Shown here: one piece after another, positions 1 through 6,557 of the stretch | Layout of the letters: the number at the start of each line of letters is the position of its first letter | Numbering within the stretch: position 1 is the first letter of the stretch | NCBI RefSeq assembly: GCF_017573545.1 | Contig: NZ_JAGEOK010000041.1 | Location: 1-64,000 of the forward strand | DNA length: 64,000 nucleotides | Direction of reading: 5' to 3' | Source: Actinomadura nitritigenes | GTDB taxonomy: Bacteria > Actinomycetota > Actinomycetes > Streptosporangiales > Streptosporangiaceae | Notes under the pieces: generated by a model | Told to the model about the DNA's origin: nothing | Seen by the model: the letters and a program-made list of their open reading frames with translations, nothing else | The model's database searches: none | Position numbers and translations under genes: made by a program

Positions 1-1
1 G

Positions 2-58
2 GCGGGCACGCCGGAAGGGGAGGAGGGAGCGGCGACCGCGGGCGCCTCGGAGACCTGA
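2..58 (+). CDS. C-terminal tail of an upstream gene (partial)
   Basis: Only the last 18 codons and a TGA at 56-58 lie in the window; the frame gives a Gly/Ala/Glu-rich tail with no recognisable motif. It is called because the frame is open from the window edge and ends 81 bases before the next start. The short length makes this uncertain. Confidence 0.35.
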   Translation, partial: AGTPEGEEGAATAGASET

Positions 59-139
59 CGCCGCGTCCCGCGCGGGCGCGCCGTTCGGGCGTCCCGCGCG
101 GGAGCGCCATGCGCCGAAGCGTCTGGCACGATCGGACGC

Positions 140-844
140 ATGTACGAGCGCTTCGCCGACGAGTACGCCGCGCACGCCGAAGTGAGCCCCCACAACGCGC
201 TCTACGACCGTCCGGCCGTGCTGGGGCTCGCCGGGGACGTGCGCGGCATGACCGTGTTCGACGCCGCGTGCGGGCCCGGCTTCTACGCCGCCGAGCTGCA
301 GGAGCGCGGGGCCCGCGTGCTGGGGTGCGACGCCAGCCCGCGGTTCGTGGAGCTGGCCCGCGAGCGCACCGGCGGCCGCGCGGACCTGCGCGTCCACGAC
401 CTGGCCGAGCCGCTCGACTGGGTCCCCGACGGGACGGCCGACCTGGCCGTCCTCGCCCTCGCGATCCACTATCTGGACGACCGCGTCGCGCTGCTGGAGG
501 AGCTGCGCCGCATCCTCGCGCCGGGCGGGGCACTGGTGCTGTCGACGGAGCATCCGACGGCGAAATGGCTGCGGCTCGGCGGCTCCTACTTCGACGTGGA
601 ACCCGTCGAGGAATCGCTCAGCGATGAGCGCGACTGGCCGATCCGCGCCTGGCGCATGCCGCTGACGGACATCTGCGCCGAATTCCGCCGCGCCGGGTTC
701 CTCATCGACGAACTCCTCGAACCCCGTCCCGTCCCGGAGATGGCCGAGAGCCATCCCGAGGACCACGCCCTGCTGAACCAGGTCCCGGCCTTCGTGGCCT
801 TCCGGCTGATCCCGCGTCCCGGCTCGGCGGAGGCCCCCGCCTAA
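140..844 (+). CDS. class I SAM-dependent methyltransferase
   Basis: A 234-residue soluble class I methyltransferase. The SAM-binding motif I is VFDAACGPGFY at about residues 39-49, followed by the acidic motif II residue in GCDASPRFVE near 66 and the post-I/motif IV region around LAVLALAIHYLDD. The C-terminal half (SYFDVEPVEE, DICAEFRRAGF) matches the small-molecule methyltransferase families related to UbiE/ThiM-like proteins. The substrate cannot be told from sequence. The ATG start is preceded only by a weak Shine-Dalgarno. The next gene starts 9 bases after the stop, so the two may be cotranscribed. Confidence 0.85.
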   Translation: MYERFADEYAAHAEVSPHNALYDRPAVLGLAGDVRGMTVFDAACGPGFYAAELQERGARVLGCDASPRFVELARERTGGRADLRVHDLAEPLDWVPDGTADLAVLALAIHYLDDRVALLEELRRILAPGGALVLSTEHPTAKWLRLGGSYFDVEPVEESLSDERDWPIRAWRMPLTDICAEFRRAGFLIDELLEPRPVPEMAESHPEDHALLNQVPAFVAFRLIPRPGSAEAPA

Positions 845-853
845 ACTGGCCGG

Positions 854-1615
854 GTGCCGTCCCGTAGCGCGCCCGCCGAACCGGTCACGCCCGATCCGCC
901 GGGCTCGATCGACCGCCCGCTGCTCACCCAGTCGTGGCTGGACGTGGCGCTGGTGCACTGGGCGGCCGACCCCGCCGACGTGGCGAGACTGCTCCCGGCG
1001 GGCACCCGGCCGGACGCCTTCGACGGCGCCGCCCACGTGGGCCTGGTCGCCTTCCGGATGCACCGCGTCGGCTGGCTCCGCTTTCCCGGAGTCCCGTACC
1101 TCAGCCGTTTCCCCGAGACGAACGTCCGCCTCTATTCGGTGGACGGGAACGGTCGGCGCGGCGTCGTCTTCCGTTCCATGGACGCCTCGCGCCTGATCCC
1201 CGTGCTGTTCGGGAGGATCGGTTTCGGGCTGCCGTACCTGTGGTCGCGGATGTCGGTCCGGCGCGTCGGCGACACCGTTTCCTACATCAGTTCAAGGCGC
1301 TGGCCGGGACCGCGCGGCGCGAGCTGCAGAATGGTCGTCCGCATCGGGGAGCCGATCGGCGAGCCGACGGATCTGGAGCATTTCCTGACCGCCCGGTGGG
1401 GGCTGCACAATGCCTCCTTCGGCCGGACGATGTTCCTGCGGAACGCCCATCCGCGCTGGCCGCTGCACCGCGCCGAACTGCTGGCCTGCGACGAGGACCT
1501 GGTGGCCGCCGCCGGGCTGCCCGCGCCGGAAGGCGAACCGCTGAGCGTCCTGTACTCGCCCGGCGTCCCCGTCCGTTTCGGGCTGCCGTCCGGCTCCCCG
1601 CGCGCCGATGCCTGA
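854..1615 (+). CDS. DUF2071 (YqjF-like) family protein
   Basis: 253 residues from a GTG start. The N-terminal block RPLLTQSWLDVALVHWA, followed by VARLLPAGTRPDAFDG and AHVGLVAFRMHRVG, is the signature of the DUF2071/YqjF family, as is the ETNVRLYS segment about a third of the way in. No enzymatic residues can be assigned; family members have no established reaction. It follows the methyltransferase with a 9-base gap and is convergent, with 4 bases between stops, to the membrane protein on the other strand. Confidence 0.8.
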   Translation: MPSRSAPAEPVTPDPPGSIDRPLLTQSWLDVALVHWAADPADVARLLPAGTRPDAFDGAAHVGLVAFRMHRVGWLRFPGVPYLSRFPETNVRLYSVDGNGRRGVVFRSMDASRLIPVLFGRIGFGLPYLWSRMSVRRVGDTVSYISSRRWPGPRGASCRMVVRIGEPIGEPTDLEHFLTARWGLHNASFGRTMFLRNAHPRWPLHRAELLACDEDLVAAAGLPAPEGEPLSVLYSPGVPVRFGLPSGSPRADA

Positions 1616-1619
1616 CCCG

Positions 1620-2408
1620 TCAGGCGCCCTCGATCTCGATGCGCACGCCCCGGCTCCCGCCCGCGGCGTGGAGTTCCAGCGTGCGGGCGGCGAAGCCGGA
1701 CGGGACGTCGAAGAGCAGGTAGCCGCTGAAGGACGAGCCGGCGGGCAGCGGCCGGGACGCCGCCCGCACGTACCTCTTCGAGCGCGACGGGCTCAGGAGC
1801 AGCGAACCGGGCCGCCTGCCGTCGCCGCCGTGCAGGCGCTGCGCCGCCGCGTCCAGGCGGAGGGGCGCGGAGCCGGTGTTGGCCGCCGTCAGCCGGACGC
1901 GGCACCAGGTACCGGTGGCGGCGATCCCCGTGATCTTCACGCCGCACCGGGGGCCGGACGCGGTGAACGTCAGGTCGCCGTCCTGGACCGGGGTGCCGAG
2001 GGTGCCGCGCACGGGCGCGGCGGCGTGCCGATGGAAGGCGTAGGCGCCGCCCGCCAGCGCGGCGGCCAGTAGCAGGACCAGCGCGGTGAGGAGGCGGCGC
2101 GGGCCCGCCGTCCGGCCGCCGAGGAGCCGGATGTCGCGGATCGCCAGCCAGCAGATCTGCAGGGTGGCGGCGAGGTCGGCCACCCCGATGAGCGGCAGCA
2201 GCCACCCGGCGGCGGACCGCCGGTAGCTGTTCAGGACGAGCAGGACGGCGAACGCGACCAGGGCCTGGACGCCGAGGACGGCGCCGAACGCCCGCCCGAT
2301 CCGCCGCACGGGCCGGACCGGCTCCCCCTGCACGGGTGGCCGCGGGTCGTAGGCGGGCCAGGCGACGGGCCCGGGCGGGTCCGGGCGGGTGGTCTGCGTG
2401 TCCGACAC
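1620..2408 (-). CDS. membrane protein with C-terminal DUF4352-like domain
   Basis: 262 residues from the GTG at 2408; GTGs at 2414 and 2417 are equally possible and no good ribosome site decides. A Pro-rich cytoplasmic stretch (about 1-30) is followed by three hydrophobic segments (GAVLGVQALVAFAVLLVL, WLLPLIGVADLAATLQI and LLTALVLLLAAALAGGAY). A secreted beta-rich domain starts at GTPVQDGDLTFTASG, the typical entry of DUF4352/telokin-like domains, with two Cys that could pair. Function unknown; such domains are found on actinobacterial surface lipoproteins. The long open frame upstream of 2408 is antisense to the deacetylase and is not credible. Confidence 0.65.
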   Translation of the reverse strand: MSDTQTTRPDPPGPVAWPAYDPRPPVQGEPVRPVRRIGRAFGAVLGVQALVAFAVLLVLNSYRRSAAGWLLPLIGVADLAATLQICWLAIRDIRLLGGRTAGPRRLLTALVLLLAAALAGGAYAFHRHAAAPVRGTLGTPVQDGDLTFTASGPRCGVKITGIAATGTWCRVRLTAANTGSAPLRLDAAAQRLHGGDGRRPGSLLLSPSRSKRYVRAASRPLPAGSSFSGYLLFDVPSGFAARTLELHAAGGSRGVRIEIEGA

Positions 2409-2531
2409 CGGCACCACCGTAAGGGGCGCCGATTTCGCGATCGGCTTTTGGCCTGAACCGGCCGGACGCGGGGCGAACCGGCAGGGGACCCCGCTCAGTG
2501 GACCCTTGGGAAAGGCGGTAAGTTCTGCGCT

Positions 2532-3377
2532 ATGGGGGACTATTGGGGCCGGTCTGTCCGTGTCGTCGCGGGGGCCGCGGTCCTCGCCCTCGCGCTCGCC
2601 GCCTGCCAGCGGTCCGCGGCGGAGAAGCCCAAGGGAACGGCGCCTGTCGCGCCGCTGGCGCCCGCCGTCGGGCAGAAACCGGACACGGCGGCGGTCTGGC
2701 GGAAATGGGGCCTGAAACCGCTGGTCCCTGCGCCGGCGCCGCCGGTGGACAAACCGCTCGAACTCCCGAGGAAGGGCCCGGCGAAGGTCTTCGAAAGCGT
2801 CCCCACCAAGGACCGCGTCGTCTTCGTGACCCTCGACGACGGGCAGGAGAAGGACCCGAAGTTCGTCGAGATGATGAACGACCTCCGCGTGCCCGTCACG
2901 ATGTTCCTCACCAAGGACGACATCCAGGACGACTACGGGTACTTCAAGCCGCTGCAGGCGCTCGGCGACCGCATCCAGGACCACACCATCACCCATCCGG
3001 TGCTGCCCACGCTCGGCCTGGAAGGGCAGAAGCACGAGATCTGCGGCGACCGCGACGCCCTCACCGAGCAGTACGGGACGGCGCCGACGCTGCTGAGGCC
3101 GCCCTTCGGGCGGTGGAACTCGCTGACGCAGCAGGCCGCGCGCGAATGCGGCATCAGCGGCATCGTGATGTGGCGGGCGTCGATGCAGATCCACGACTTC
3201 CAGTACGACGACCCGAAGAAGGAACTGCACCCGGGCGACATCCTCCTCGCGCACTTCCGGGGCCCGAAGCAGCTCAAGGGCGAGACGATGACGCGGATGT
3301 TCGCCGATCTGCTCAAGCAGATCGAGAGGCGCGGGTTCAGCGTCGCGCGGCTGGAGGACTACATCAGCGTTCGATGA
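2532..3377 (+). CDS. lipoprotein polysaccharide deacetylase (NodB domain)
   Basis: 281 residues. The signal peptide ends in the lipobox LAAC with Cys25, so the mature protein is a surface lipoprotein. A Pro/Lys linker (26-85) precedes a NodB carbohydrate-esterase-4 domain. Visible motifs are VTLDDG near 100 (metal-binding Asp), H151-TIT-H155 (the H-x3-H metal pair), RPPFGRWN near 188 and LLAHF near 238. The first catalytic motif reads LDDG rather than the usual FDDG. Probable role is deacetylation of cell-wall or envelope glycans. Its last 14 bases overlap the 3' end of the convergent decarboxylase gene. Confidence 0.88.
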   Translation: MGDYWGRSVRVVAGAAVLALALAACQRSAAEKPKGTAPVAPLAPAVGQKPDTAAVWRKWGLKPLVPAPAPPVDKPLELPRKGPAKVFESVPTKDRVVFVTLDDGQEKDPKFVEMMNDLRVPVTMFLTKDDIQDDYGYFKPLQALGDRIQDHTITHPVLPTLGLEGQKHEICGDRDALTEQYGTAPTLLRPPFGRWNSLTQQAARECGISGIVMWRASMQIHDFQYDDPKKELHPGDILLAHFRGPKQLKGETMTRMFADLLKQIERRGFSVARLEDYISVR

Positions 3378-4827
3378 ACACCCGGACGCTCTTCACCGAC
3401 GGGTCCGCGGTGTCGGGGATGACCATTCCGGCGTCGACGCCCGTCCGCAGGTAGTCGAGGACGGGGGCGGTGATCCGCTCGCCGGGCAGGACGGCCGGGA
3501 TGCCGGGCGGGTACGGGGTGATCATCTCGGCGGAGACGCGGCCGGCGGCCCGGTCCGCGGGCACCTGCTCGGCCGGGCCGAAGAACGCGTCGCGGGGCAG
3601 CACGACCAGTTCGAGCCGCAGCTCGGCCGGCGATGGCACCTTCACCTCGGGGACCCCGGTGAGCGAGCCGGCGTTCGCGCGCAGGTCGCGGAACGCGGCG
3701 AGGAGCTGCCCGACGGTGTCCTCGTCGTCGGCGAAGGTCAGCTGCGCGCTGATCCGGCGGTGGTCGGCCAGGTGCATGTTGATCCGGTGGTGCTCGCGCA
3801 GCCGGTCGGCGACGCGGTAGCCGCTCGTGCCGAGGCCGGCGAGGTCGACGACGATCGGGAGCGGGTCGAGGTCCCGGGCGAGGCCGGGGCCGGTGAACTC
3901 GTCGCGTCCCTGCACGTCGAAGCCCATCTCCGCCAGCTCGGACCGCGCCCGAGCGGCCAGCTCCAGGGCGTTGCCCAGCAGGTCGCGGCCGTGCTCGACC
4001 ATCTGCCGGCGCCACCCGTCCAGGCCCGCGTACAGCAGGACGGACGGGCTGGTCGTGCCGAGCAGGTCCTCGCGGGCCTTGAGCACGTCCGGGTCGACGA
4101 GCGGGCCCTGAAGGTGGAACACCGAGCCCTGTTCGAGGCCCGCGCCCATCTTGTGGACGCTGGTCACGCACACGTCGGCGCCGGAGTCCATCGCCCAGGT
4201 CGGCAGGTCGGGGTGGAACGGCAGGTGCGCGCCCCACGCCTCGTCCACGATCAGCGGCTTGCCCCGCTTGTGGCACTCCTCGGCGATCGCCGAGAGGTGC
4301 GCGCACGTCCCGTACGGGGTGGGGCTGGTGACGAGGGCGCCCTTCGCGTCGGGGTGCTCGTCGAAGCGGGCGGCATAGGCCCCCGGGGACGGCGGGTGGG
4401 CGAGGTGCCGCTCGGCGTCCCATTCGGGCTCCACCCAGATCGGGCGGATGCCGGCCAGGATCAGCCCGGACACCACGGACTTGTGCGCGTCCCGCCCGAC
4501 CAGCAGCTTCTCGTGCGGGCCTGCGACCGAGAGCATCGCGCTCTTGACCGAGAGCGAGCTTCCGCAGGTGGAGAAGAACGTCGTGTCGGCGTGGACGGCG
4601 TCCGCCATCAGCTCCTGCGCGTGCTCCAGCACCCCATTGCTGGACGTCCGGTCGTCCAGCCCGGACATCGCGAGCAGGTCCGACCGGTACACGGCGTCGC
4701 CGAGCACCTCGCGGGCGCGGGGATCGGCGCCCCGGCCCTGCTTGTGGCCGGGTGGGGTGAACGGGACCTGACCCTCCCGGTGGTAGGCGGCCAGGGCTTC
4801 CAGAACGGGGGCTCGGGAGTGGTCCAT
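3364..4827 (-). CDS. Orn/Lys/Arg decarboxylase family PLP enzyme
   Basis: 487 residues from ATG 4827 (MDHSRAPVLEAL); an upstream ATG at 4929 would add 34 low-complexity residues and is less likely. The N-terminal signature VPFTPPGHKQGRG, the STCGSS loop, the DEAWGAH motif near 194 (Asp contacting the PLP pyridine) and SVHKM with the Schiff-base Lys near 226 define a fold-I basic amino acid decarboxylase. The C-terminal domain with ITPYPPGIP is also present. The length fits the short actinobacterial and Bacillus SpeA/CadA-like forms that lack the wing domain. Substrate (Arg, Lys or Orn) cannot be assigned. Convergent with the deacetylase. Confidence 0.9.
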   Translation of the reverse strand: MDHSRAPVLEALAAYHREGQVPFTPPGHKQGRGADPRAREVLGDAVYRSDLLAMSGLDDRTSSNGVLEHAQELMADAVHADTTFFSTCGSSLSVKSAMLSVAGPHEKLLVGRDAHKSVVSGLILAGIRPIWVEPEWDAERHLAHPPSPGAYAARFDEHPDAKGALVTSPTPYGTCAHLSAIAEECHKRGKPLIVDEAWGAHLPFHPDLPTWAMDSGADVCVTSVHKMGAGLEQGSVFHLQGPLVDPDVLKAREDLLGTTSPSVLLYAGLDGWRRQMVEHGRDLLGNALELAARARSELAEMGFDVQGRDEFTGPGLARDLDPLPIVVDLAGLGTSGYRVADRLREHHRINMHLADHRRISAQLTFADDEDTVGQLLAAFRDLRANAGSLTGVPEVKVPSPAELRLELVVLPRDAFFGPAEQVPADRAAGRVSAEMITPYPPGIPAVLPGERITAPVLDYLRTGVDAGMVIPDTADPSVKSVRVFIER

Positions 4828-4946
4828 CCCGGCCGTGTTCCCCGCGGCGGGGCGCTCTAACGGGCGCGCCGGGCCGGGCCGGCGGCCGATCCGGTGGCCG
4901 GCAGGGCGGACGAATGGGACGGCCGACACCGGGTAGGGCGAACGCC

Positions 4947-5303
4947 ATGAACGATCGCATACCGGCCGAGGCGGAGCTGGCCTGGGAGGACTTCCACCGG
5001 CTCGTCAACATGACGTCCGACGAGCTGCGCACCTGGCTGCTCACGGACGCCTCGGGAGAGGAGGCGTTCCCGGCGGAGCCGGAAACCGGCGTCTCCGAGC
5101 TCGGCGCCCGTGTGGTGGACCTGCTGCGCAAGCGGAAGGTCGACCTCACCGACGGCGACGCCGACGTGATGCGCCAGGTCGTGGACTACGTCGAGGAGCA
5201 TCTGGACGCCCCGCCGCCGGACGGCGCGAGCAACGAGCGGTGGCGGCACGAGCTGATGACGGTGGGCCACGACCCGCTGCGCCCCGAGCCGTCCAGCGCA
5301 TAG
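4947..5303 (+). CDS. DUF3140 family protein
   Basis: 118 residues from ATG 4947, chosen over an upstream in-frame ATG at 4914 because a TAGGGCG element sits just before it and the family match begins here. The block AWEDFHRLVNMTSDELRTWL is typical of DUF3140, followed by a basic-acidic helix (DLLRKRKVDLTDGD) and DVMRQVVDYVEEHL. Small, soluble, charged, no known activity. It is probably the first gene of a two-gene unit with the glycine-rich protein that begins 8 bases downstream. Confidence 0.75.
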   Translation: MNDRIPAEAELAWEDFHRLVNMTSDELRTWLLTDASGEEAFPAEPETGVSELGARVVDLLRKRKVDLTDGDADVMRQVVDYVEEHLDAPPPDGASNERWRHELMTVGHDPLRPEPSSA

Positions 5304-5311
5304 GAGGGATC

Positions 5312-5503
5312 ATGCCGAACCCGCAGCAGCCCGAGATGAGGCGGTCCGGCCGGACGGCCGTGACCGAGGAGCCGGCGCCGGAGGCCACCGACCCCAAGGG
5401 AACGCGGGCGAAGGGTCACGCGCACGGCACCGACAAGGGGAACAAGGGCGGCGGCAAGGGCGGCGGGACACCGCCGGACCAGCAGCCCCCGCACCCCGAC
5501 TAG
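5312..5503 (+). CDS. small Gly/Lys/Pro-rich hypothetical protein
   Basis: 63 residues, preceded by a strong GGAGGG ribosome site immediately after the DUF3140 stop. The sequence is low complexity: a polar N-terminal half, then KGHAHGTDKGNKGGGKGGG and a Pro-rich end. No domain is recognised and it is probably disordered. The good ribosome site and operon position support translation. A strong hairpin terminator follows at 5513. Confidence 0.6.
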   Translation: MPNPQQPEMRRSGRTAVTEEPAPEATDPKGTRAKGHAHGTDKGNKGGGKGGGTPPDQQPPHPD

Positions 5504-5512
5504 CGGACAGGC

Positions 5513-5548
5513 GCCGAGGCCGCCCCGGCCTCCCGGGGCGGCCTCGGC
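5513..5548 (+). terminator. 15-bp stem hairpin terminator
   Basis: GCCGAGGCCGCCCCG (5513-5527) pairs perfectly with 5534-5548 around a 6-base loop. There is no T tract, as is common in high-GC actinomycetes. It closes the DUF3140/small-protein unit and precedes mgtC. Confidence 0.75.
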
Positions 5549-5588
5549 GTGCGGCTTCCCGGAGCGGACGGACGGGTAGGGGCGGAAG

Positions 5589-6268
5589 GTGCTGGAGCTG
5601 TCGGCGGGGCAGGGGCTCGTGCAGATCGGGGAGCTGCTGCTCGCCCTGGTGCTGTCGGCCTGCATCGGCCTGGAGCGGGGGCTGCGCAACAAGAGCGCGG
5701 GCCTGCGCACGCACACCCTGGTCGGGCTGGGCGCGGCGCTGTTCATGCTGGTCAGCAAGTACGGGTTCCAGCACGCGCCGGGGCCGGTGTCGTTCGACCC
5801 GTCGCGGGTGGCGGCGCAGATCGTGTCGGGCATCGGCTTCATCGGCGGCGGGCTGATCTTCGTCCGGCGGGACGCGGTGCGCGGGCTGACGACCGCGGCG
5901 GTGGTGTGGGTGACGGCGGCGGTCGGGATGGCGGCGGGCGGCGGCCTGTGGCTGCTGGCGATCGCGGTGACCGGCGGGCACTTCCTGGTGGTCTACGGGC
6001 TGAGCGCGCTGTCGCGGCGGCTGCCGATCGAGCGGTTCCGGCCCACCGGGGTGGCCCGGCTGCGGCTGGTCTACCGGGACGGGCGGGGCGCGCTGCGCAG
6101 GGTGCTGGTGGAGTGCACGCGTCCGGACGGCGCGGCCCGTGGAACGCGGTGGTGACGCTGGTGCTGGAGGGACCGGGCTCGATCCCCGACCTGGCCGCGG
6201 CCCTGGCCGAGCTGCCCGACATCGTGGGGGTCACGGTCGGCTCCGACCACGACGACGACAGCGCGTGA
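5589..6268 (+). pseudogene. MgtC/SapB family membrane protein with a C-terminal frameshift
   Basis: A GTG start at 5589 gives an MgtC-type membrane domain with the family landmarks ACIGLERGLRNKSAGLRTH, VSGIGFIGGGLIF and GLTTAAVVWVTAAVGMA. After RRVLVECTR near residue 177 this frame meets a TGA at 6153-6155. A different frame (a -1 shift) continues with AVVTLVLEGPGSIPDLAAAL up to the stop at 6266-6268, which is how the ACT-like C-terminal domain of MgtC proteins reads. The join lies around 6110-6150 and some linker residues also seem missing. So this is either a truncated protein with only the membrane domain, a mutation, or a sequencing error. MgtC proteins act in low-Mg2+ adaptation. Confidence 0.65.
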
Positions 6269-6319
6269 CCCGCCGCCACCTGACCCGCCGGGGCCGCGTG
6301 GTCGGCGCTGGGCGATCCG

Positions 6320-6508
6320 CTAGGGCGCCTGGGTGTGCGGGCGGTAGCCCTCGTCCTCGCCGCCGGGCGCCTCGGCCTCGGCGTTCGGGGGGTCGGTCTT
6401 GCTGGGGGTGTGCTCTTCGGCGAAGTCGTCGTCGACCTCTTGCGGCGCGCCCGCCTCGGCGCGGCGGTCGGCGAGCGGTTTGTCCTCGTCCCGCTTGTGT
6501 TCGGCCAT
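6320..6508 (-). CDS. small acidic hypothetical protein
   Basis: 62 residues from ATG 6508 with an AGAGGAA ribosome site upstream. It is rich in Glu, Asp, Ala and Pro (for example PQEVDDDFAEEHTPSKTDPP) and is probably unstructured. It has no recognised domain. It sits divergently from the LuxR regulator with 49 bases between the starts, so the two may share a control region. Confidence 0.5.
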   Translation of the reverse strand: MAEHKRDEDKPLADRRAEAGAPQEVDDDFAEEHTPSKTDPPNAEAEAPGGEDEGYRPHTQAP

Positions 6509-6557
6509 GGGGTTCCTCTACTCCGGTGGGCGGCGGATAAACGCCTAAAGTGAAGGC

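Noticed and set aside
5589..6268. Programmed frameshift in mgtC
   Set aside because: No slippery heptamer or conserved signal is visible near 6110-6150; mutation or read error is simpler.
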